Origin: VXNE01 sp963668365
GTDB lineage: Bacteria; Pseudomonadota; Gammaproteobacteria; Pseudomonadales; Azotimanducaceae
Assembly (NCBI GenBank): GCA_963668365.1
Contig: OY764266.1
Coordinates: forward strand, 1,984,001-2,048,000
Length of the DNA: 64,000 nt
Reading direction: 5' to 3'
How positions within the stretch are numbered: position 1 is the first letter of the stretch; each line of letters begins with the position of its first letter. A program made the translations under genes and the position numbers. This document shows, one piece after another, positions 59,250 to 64,000 of this stretch. Under the pieces are notes generated by a model. That model was given only the letters and a program-made list of their open reading frames with translations, was not told the DNA's origin and ran no database searches.

Positions 59250-60164
59250 GTGAGAATCATCGTCAACGGCCAGCAGGCGTTCGGGCGTGCCGTCCTGGAG
59301 GCGCTACTTGAGCGTGGCGAAGACGTGGTCGCCGTGTTCACGGCGCCGGACAACGAGGGTGGCCCGCCGGACCCTTTGAAGGAGTGCGCGATCGAACGCG
59401 GCCTGCCCGTGTTCCAGCCGAGGTCGTTCCGCCGGCCCCGTGTCTGGGATGCAATGCGCGAACTCAGGCCGGACCTGGGCGTGATGGCTTACGTCACGCT
59501 GTTCGTTCCCGAGGAAGCACTCAATATCCCCACCTTGGGCACGATCCAGTATCACCCCTCGCTGCTGCCGATGCACAAGGGGCCGAGTGCCATCAACTGG
59601 CCGATCATCCTCGGCGAAACGAGGACGGGCTTAAGCATCTTCTGGCCGGACAACGGCCTCGACACGGGCCCGATCCTGCTCCAGAAGGAAGTCGACATCG
59701 GGCCGGACGACACCCTCGGCAGCGTGTATTTCAACCACCTGTTCCCGCTCGGCGTGGATGCCATGATCGAGTCGGTGGAGCTGGTGCGCGACGGCAAGGC
59801 GCCGAAGATCGACCAGGATCCCGGTGCCGGCAGCTACGAAGGCTGGTGCCGCGCCGAGCAGGCGGAGCTCGACTGGTCGAAGCCCGTGGCCGACGTCTAT
59901 AACCTGATCCGCGGCTGCAATCCGCAGCCGGGTGCCTGGACGCTGTGCAATGGGAAGCGGCTGCAGCTATTCGATACCCGTCGCGGCGTCGAAACCGACG
60001 CCCGACCGGGCACGGTGCTGCGCGTCGGCGACAAGGGCATGGAAGTGGCGGCGGACGGCGGCAGCGTCGAGGTGCTGCGTGTGCGCCCGAGGGGCGGGGG
60101 GAAGATCCCCGCCGGCGAGTTCGCCAGTTCCGCGGGACTGGAACCCGGCCGCTTGCTCGGGTAG
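59250..60164 (+). CDS. Formyltransferase-fold protein (FMT / 10-formyl-THF hydrolase-like)
   Basis: 304 residues from GTG 59250, with GAGGAGGG upstream. The N-terminal hydrolase/formyltransferase domain includes GVMAYVTLFVPEEALNIPTL, TIQYHPSLLPMHKGPSAINW and LDTGPILLQKEVDIGPDDT. HPSLLPxHxGPSAINW is the pattern of the folate-binding region in 10-formyltetrahydrofolate dehydrogenases and methionyl-tRNA formyltransferases. The C-terminal FMT domain (DWSKPVADVYNLIRGCNPQP) is present too. Residue pattern favours the FDH hydrolase/ArnA-like side over a house-keeping FMT, but the distinction is uncertain. It is isolated from def and fmt partners. Confidence 0.85.
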   Translation: MRIIVNGQQAFGRAVLEALLERGEDVVAVFTAPDNEGGPPDPLKECAIERGLPVFQPRSFRRPRVWDAMRELRPDLGVMAYVTLFVPEEALNIPTLGTIQYHPSLLPMHKGPSAINWPIILGETRTGLSIFWPDNGLDTGPILLQKEVDIGPDDTLGSVYFNHLFPLGVDAMIESVELVRDGKAPKIDQDPGAGSYEGWCRAEQAELDWSKPVADVYNLIRGCNPQPGAWTLCNGKRLQLFDTRRGVETDARPGTVLRVGDKGMEVAADGGSVEVLRVRPRGGGKIPAGEFASSAGLEPGRLLG

Positions 60165-60221
60165 CGCTGATTCTGGGCGCTGCCCTTCAGACCGGGCCCG
60201 GATATTGGACCAAGCCGCCCG

Positions 60222-62249
60222 TCACCCCGTCGCGCGTGCCGATTGCAGCGTGACGAACCGATGGTAGTGACCGTCGGCGTCCGCCATCAGCGCCTCGTGG
60301 CTGCCCTGCTCGAGGATCTTGCCGTCGTCGAGGAACACGATCTTGTCGGCGTTGGCGATGGTCGACAGTCGATGCGCGATGATGACGACCAGCCGGTCCT
60401 TCGCGGCCTCGTGCAATGCCTGGACCAGGTATGACTCGGTCTCCGGGTCGAGCGCCGAAGTCGGCTCGTCCAGCACGAGGACGCTCGCCGGCTTGATCAA
60501 GCCGCGCGCGATGGCGATGCGCTGTTTCTGCCCGACGGAGATCTTGCTGGTCACCGTGCCGAGTCGCGTGTCGTAACCCTCCGGCAGCCTGCTGATGAAA
60601 TCGTGCGCCCCGGCAATCCCGGCGGCGCGCTCGACTTCTTCCCGCGTCGCGTCCGGTTTGCCGTAGCGGATGTTGTCGCGGATCGAATCCGAAAAGAGCT
60701 GCGTCTCCTGAAACACGTAGGACACCTGGTCGCGCAGACTCTTGAGAGAGATGTCGTTGATGTCGCGCCCATCGATACGAATGGTGCCTGCGCTCGCATC
60801 GTGATATCCCGGGATCAGGTAGGCCAGGCTGGTCTTGCCCGCCCCGGTCGGGCCCACCAGCGCCGTAATCTCGCCCACGTCCAGCGTCAGGTCGATGTCG
60901 CGCAGCGCCTCGCGACCGTCGGGATAGGCCATGCCGACGCCGGACATCTCGATGCCGCGGTCGATTGAACCCAACTCCGCACCGTGACGCGCCGTTTCGC
61001 TCGGCAGGTCCATGAGGAAGAACACCCGGCGGATTCCCGGAATGTCCGCCTGAATGCGGATCCAGAGGTAAGGCAGCGCCGTGACCGAGCCCGAGAGCCA
61101 GGCGTAATAGAAGAACAGCACTCCGTAGTCGCCCGGTGTCAGTACGCCTTCGATGACTCGGGAGCTAATGAAGTAGAAGGCGATCAGGCCCATCAGCCCC
61201 CTTGCCATGCCGTTGGCGACCCCGTACATCACGCCCACCAGCACTTCGGCCCGGTGGCGTTTGAACGATTCGTCGCTGTGACCGCGGAAACGCTGTCGTT
61301 CGCGCCTGTTTCCGCCGAGGCTCTGCACCGCCAGCACGTTGCTGATGCCTTCCTCGATGTTCCCCGTGGTCACCGACCCCGCCGCGCGGCTCGCCTGGCT
61401 GCGACGGCGCATGGCGCGCGGGAACGGCAGCATGGCCAGGAACTGCATCGGCAGGATGCAGATGGCGAGCCAGACGATTTCGGGCGCCTGCCCATAATTG
61501 AACGACATCACCACGAGCACCAGCGTGCCCGTGAATATGGCGCCGACCGGCGACATGATGGTCTGGAAGAAGACGTTGGTCAGCGCCGGCGTGTCATACA
61601 TGACCCGATACAGGCTGTCGCCGATTTTCTGGTCGTTCAGGAGCGGCAGCGGCAGCGTCTGGATGCGCTCGAACAGTTGCGAGCGCAGCAGGTGATTGAG
61701 CGCCTGGCTGAGGCGCAGTTGCAGACGGAACTCGATGAATCCCACCAGGCCGGCGAACTTGCTGTACGCCGCGTTCGCCTCGTTCTCGGTCTGGGTCGCC
61801 TTGTCGTGGCCCTGGGCCATCCCCGCATCGGTCTGATCGTTGGAGCCGCCGGTCGACCCGAAGCCGCCGATCAGCAACACCATCGCGACGCCGAGGCACA
61901 GCACCCACACCATCATTTCGAACGGCGTTCGGCCATCCAGGAACGAGACGAACGGCCTGAAGTAGGCCGGGAATGCGTCCGGGGCCACGGCCTTCGCCAG
62001 GATCACGTTGTCGATGACGATCTTGATCGGCCAGGGCAGGACGAGCGGGGTCATCAGCGACATGGCAAAGAGCACGAACTTGGCGGCGAAGCGATAGGGA
62101 AAATGCTTGATGTAGGTCATCGCCCTGCCGATGACGCGGCAGGTATCGCGAAAATTGAGGTCCGTATCCGAATCCAGCGGACTTGCCGCCGCATCCAGCG
62201 ACCGCTCATGCGCATCGAGGGATTTGCCGATGACGACGGACTCGCTCAC
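60222..62249 (-). CDS. ABC exporter half, ATP-binding/permease protein
   Basis: 675 residues from GTG 62249, overlapping the partner's stop (GTGA). The N-terminal 400 residues hold a type I exporter membrane domain with about six spans, beginning RFAAKFVLFAMSLMTPLVLP. The nucleotide-binding domain has Walker A ALVGPTGAGKTSLAYLIPGY, Q-loop QVSYVFQETQLFSDSIRDNI, signature VTSKISVGQKQRIAIARGLI with SVGQK instead of LSGGQ, and Walker B ASVLVLDEPTSALDPETESY. With the neighbouring half it forms a heterodimeric exporter for lipid, peptide or drug. An additional linker (about residues 128-160, GGSNDQTDAGMAQGHDKATQ) interrupts the membrane domain. Confidence 0.92.
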   Translation of the reverse strand: MSESVVIGKSLDAHERSLDAAASPLDSDTDLNFRDTCRVIGRAMTYIKHFPYRFAAKFVLFAMSLMTPLVLPWPIKIVIDNVILAKAVAPDAFPAYFRPFVSFLDGRTPFEMMVWVLCLGVAMVLLIGGFGSTGGSNDQTDAGMAQGHDKATQTENEANAAYSKFAGLVGFIEFRLQLRLSQALNHLLRSQLFERIQTLPLPLLNDQKIGDSLYRVMYDTPALTNVFFQTIMSPVGAIFTGTLVLVVMSFNYGQAPEIVWLAICILPMQFLAMLPFPRAMRRRSQASRAAGSVTTGNIEEGISNVLAVQSLGGNRRERQRFRGHSDESFKRHRAEVLVGVMYGVANGMARGLMGLIAFYFISSRVIEGVLTPGDYGVLFFYYAWLSGSVTALPYLWIRIQADIPGIRRVFFLMDLPSETARHGAELGSIDRGIEMSGVGMAYPDGREALRDIDLTLDVGEITALVGPTGAGKTSLAYLIPGYHDASAGTIRIDGRDINDISLKSLRDQVSYVFQETQLFSDSIRDNIRYGKPDATREEVERAAGIAGAHDFISRLPEGYDTRLGTVTSKISVGQKQRIAIARGLIKPASVLVLDEPTSALDPETESYLVQALHEAAKDRLVVIIAHRLSTIANADKIVFLDDGKILEQGSHEALMADADGHYHRFVTLQSARATG

Positions 62250-64000
62250 TGCGACTCTCCCGTCGTGCCCCGCGCCAGGTCGGCCTCGGTTTCGACGAAG
62301 CGCCGGTAGCGGCCGTCATCGAGTTGCATCAACTCGTCATGGCTGCCGGACTCGAGAATTTCGCCGCCATCCAGGTAGAGGATCTGGTCCGCCCGCTGGA
62401 TGGTCGAAATGCGGTGCGTGATGAGGAATATGACTCTTCCCGCGCCCCAGGCCGCCAGCCGTTCCAGCACCCGATGTTCGGTTTCGGCGTCCAGCGCCGC
62501 CGTGGGCTCGTCCAGGATCAGGATCGGCGCGTCGCGCACCACCGCCCGGGCGATCGACAGCCGCTGCCGCTGACCCGTGGACAGCCGTCCGCCGCGGTCG
62601 CCGAGCATGGTGTCCAGTCCTTCCGGCAGCCCCGCGATGTAGTCGTCGGCGCAAGCGACGCGCAGCGCTTCGAGAACCTGCGCATCGGTGGCGTCCGGCA
62701 CCACGTAGCGAATGTTGTCGCCCACGCTCATTCCGAACAGCACATTCTCCTGCAGGGCGATGGAGACGTTGGCGCGCAGACTCTCCACGTCGAGCGCGCG
62801 CACATCGTTGCCATCGATGCTGACCGCTCCCGTGTCCGGATCGAACAGTCTCGTCAGCAGGCTGACCAGCGTGCTCTTGCCGCTGCCGGTGGGGCCGACG
62901 ATGGCGTTGATGGAGCTGGCGGGCGCGGTGAAAGTCACGTCTCGCAGCACGGGCCTTGCCGATTCGTAGGCGAAGCTCACGTGCTCGAAGCGGATCTCTT
63001 TCTCGAACTCCGGCATGGGTATCGGATCGACCGCATTCTTCACGTCGGGTTCGATATCGAGGATCGCAAACACCCGGTCGAGGCCCATTGCCATGTCCTG
63101 GGCGGAGGTCCAGTCGCGCACCAGTCCCCGCACCTGTCCGCTGGCCTTGAAGAACTCGCCCTGCGCCCACTGGAACGCGGCCAGGTTCCAGCGCACGAAG
63201 GAGAGTCCTATCAGTCCGATCAGCACCGCGGCAAAGGTCTCTCGACCCGTATTGGCCCAGATCGCCATGAGGAATTCGCCGCCAAGCAGGATCGCCGCTG
63301 CCAGCGTGAACATGATGATGCCGACGATGGCGACCAGCGAGCGCACCCTGTGGGCTGCATTGAACGCGACGACGCTGTCTTCTTCGAAGCGCCGCTGCTC
63401 ATCCGCCTCGCGCCCGTACGCCTTGGTGACCTTGACCGCGCCGAGGACCTCCTGGATGCGCGAGGTCAGGTCGGAATTGGTCTCCCGGGCTACCAGGGAA
63501 CGCGTCCTTACCCGCGGCGAAAACCAGCGCGCCCAGCCGAGTGCGAAGATGGCGATGGTGACGCCCATCAGGCCCAGGATCGGGTCCAGCGCCGCGACAA
63601 AAAAGATGGTCATCGTGTACTGCGTCACCTGGGTGACGACGCTGACCAGCATGCCGATGATGGCGGTGACCTGCGCCGAGTCCTGGTAGATGCGGTACAC
63701 CGAATCGCCGACCCGGTGGTCGCCGTGATAGCGCAGCGACAACTGGTGCCAGCGCTCGACCAGGGCCAGGCGCAGGTCCTGGTTGATCTGCTGCATGATC
63801 CAGACGTTGTAGTAGGGCAGCGCCACCGTGAACGGAAAGGTCAGCAGGCCGACAGTGACGATGATGACCATGTAGGTCCACTGCAGTTCCTGGCGCTGCG
63901 CCTCCGTGAGCGTTTCCAGCGCGCCGGCGGCAAGGTCTTCGCGGCCGATAAAGCCCGCCAGGAACGGCGTCAGCGGCTCGGCCTGGAGAATCGACTGGTT
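62246..64000 (-). CDS. ABC exporter half, ATP-binding/permease protein (N-terminus beyond the window)
   Basis: At least 584 residues. The first in-window ATG (63871) is internal, because the frame stays open to the window edge and reads LAGFIGREDLAAGALETLTE upstream of it. The membrane domain contains TFPFTVALPYYNVWIMQQIN and further spans. The nucleotide-binding domain has Walker A INAIVGPTGSGKSTLVSLLT, signature RGGRLSTGQRQRLSIARAVV and Walker B APILILDEPTAALDAETEHR. It pairs with the 60222-62249 gene, from which it is translationally coupled. The substrate is not evident. Confidence 0.92.
   Translation of the reverse strand, partial: NQSILQAEPLTPFLAGFIGREDLAAGALETLTEAQRQELQWTYMVIIVTVGLLTFPFTVALPYYNVWIMQQINQDLRLALVERWHQLSLRYHGDHRVGDSVYRIYQDSAQVTAIIGMLVSVVTQVTQYTMTIFFVAALDPILGLMGVTIAIFALGWARWFSPRVRTRSLVARETNSDLTSRIQEVLGAVKVTKAYGREADEQRRFEEDSVVAFNAAHRVRSLVAIVGIIMFTLAAAILLGGEFLMAIWANTGRETFAAVLIGLIGLSFVRWNLAAFQWAQGEFFKASGQVRGLVRDWTSAQDMAMGLDRVFAILDIEPDVKNAVDPIPMPEFEKEIRFEHVSFAYESARPVLRDVTFTAPASSINAIVGPTGSGKSTLVSLLTRLFDPDTGAVSIDGNDVRALDVESLRANVSIALQENVLFGMSVGDNIRYVVPDATDAQVLEALRVACADDYIAGLPEGLDTMLGDRGGRLSTGQRQRLSIARAVVRDAPILILDEPTAALDAETEHRVLERLAAWGAGRVIFLITHRISTIQRADQILYLDGGEILESGSHDELMQLDDGRYRRFVETEADLARGTTGESQ

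Overview
The window reads as a GC-rich (by eye roughly 60-65%) chromosomal segment of a proteobacterium, most plausibly an uncultivated marine or host-associated gammaproteobacterium. The reasons are the glcDEF and cysD/cysNC operons, DsbA and GcvR-like proteins, and densely packed genes with GTGA/ATGA overlaps. Several traits are unusual for that group: three luciferase-like F420-type oxidoreductases plus an F420-type nitroreductase, a homodimeric glycyl-tRNA synthetase, and a dihydroorotase of the DDQVH type. The taxonomic placement is inference.

Layout. 1-12.3 kb: the 5' end of bioF, an orphan XRE antitoxin between short direct repeats, a large membrane protein, two luciferase-like oxidoreductases, a kinase-like APH protein, a glutaredoxin and a DsbA-like protein, a GNAT and the glycolate oxidase operon glcD-glcE-glcF. 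12.4-19.1 kb: a TlpA-type thioredoxin, a giant ABC-2-like/M1-like membrane protein that has lost its zinc ligands, dihydroorotase, and a decayed golvesin-type domain. 19.2-21.0 kb: an AT-richer restriction-modification remnant, with an intact C5-cytosine methyltransferase and a gutted HNH nuclease. 21.1-23.2 kb: acyl-CoA ligase plus nitroreductase. 23.2-32.0 kb: a surface-polysaccharide cluster with O-antigen ligase, three glycosyltransferases, ManC, an SDR epimerase and RmlA. 32.0-37.3 kb: GcvR-like/glyS, a strip of gene debris, and sulfate activation (cysNC, cysD).

37.5-59.2 kb is an accessory region. It holds a DUF4143 ATPase, a RES/Xre toxin-antitoxin pair with a 33-bp palindrome, a third luciferase-like enzyme, a YejA-type solute-binding protein, a frameshifted Phd/ParE pair, a ThuA-domain protein, a sulfatase flanked by direct repeats, and a Fic protein under an iteron-like promoter. 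These are followed by a 768-residue P-loop GTPase, an intact IS630 element, and a three-gene DUF262 / DUF3696-type ATPase / unknown-protein operon whose stops and starts overlap. The end of the region has a C13 peptidase and an AbrB-PIN pair split by a MITE-like element. 59.2-64 kb returns to ordinary genes: a formyltransferase and two halves of a heterodimeric ABC exporter, the second running off the edge.

The best candidate for an undescribed system is the translationally coupled three-gene cassette at 53.2-56.5 kb, possibly with the neighbouring GTPase. The window is also unusually rich in small non-autonomous repeats and in readable gene wreckage: ParE/Phd, DUF6429, golvesin domain, HNH nuclease, thiolase tail and metallophosphoesterase head. 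This suggests active mobile DNA and relaxed selection.
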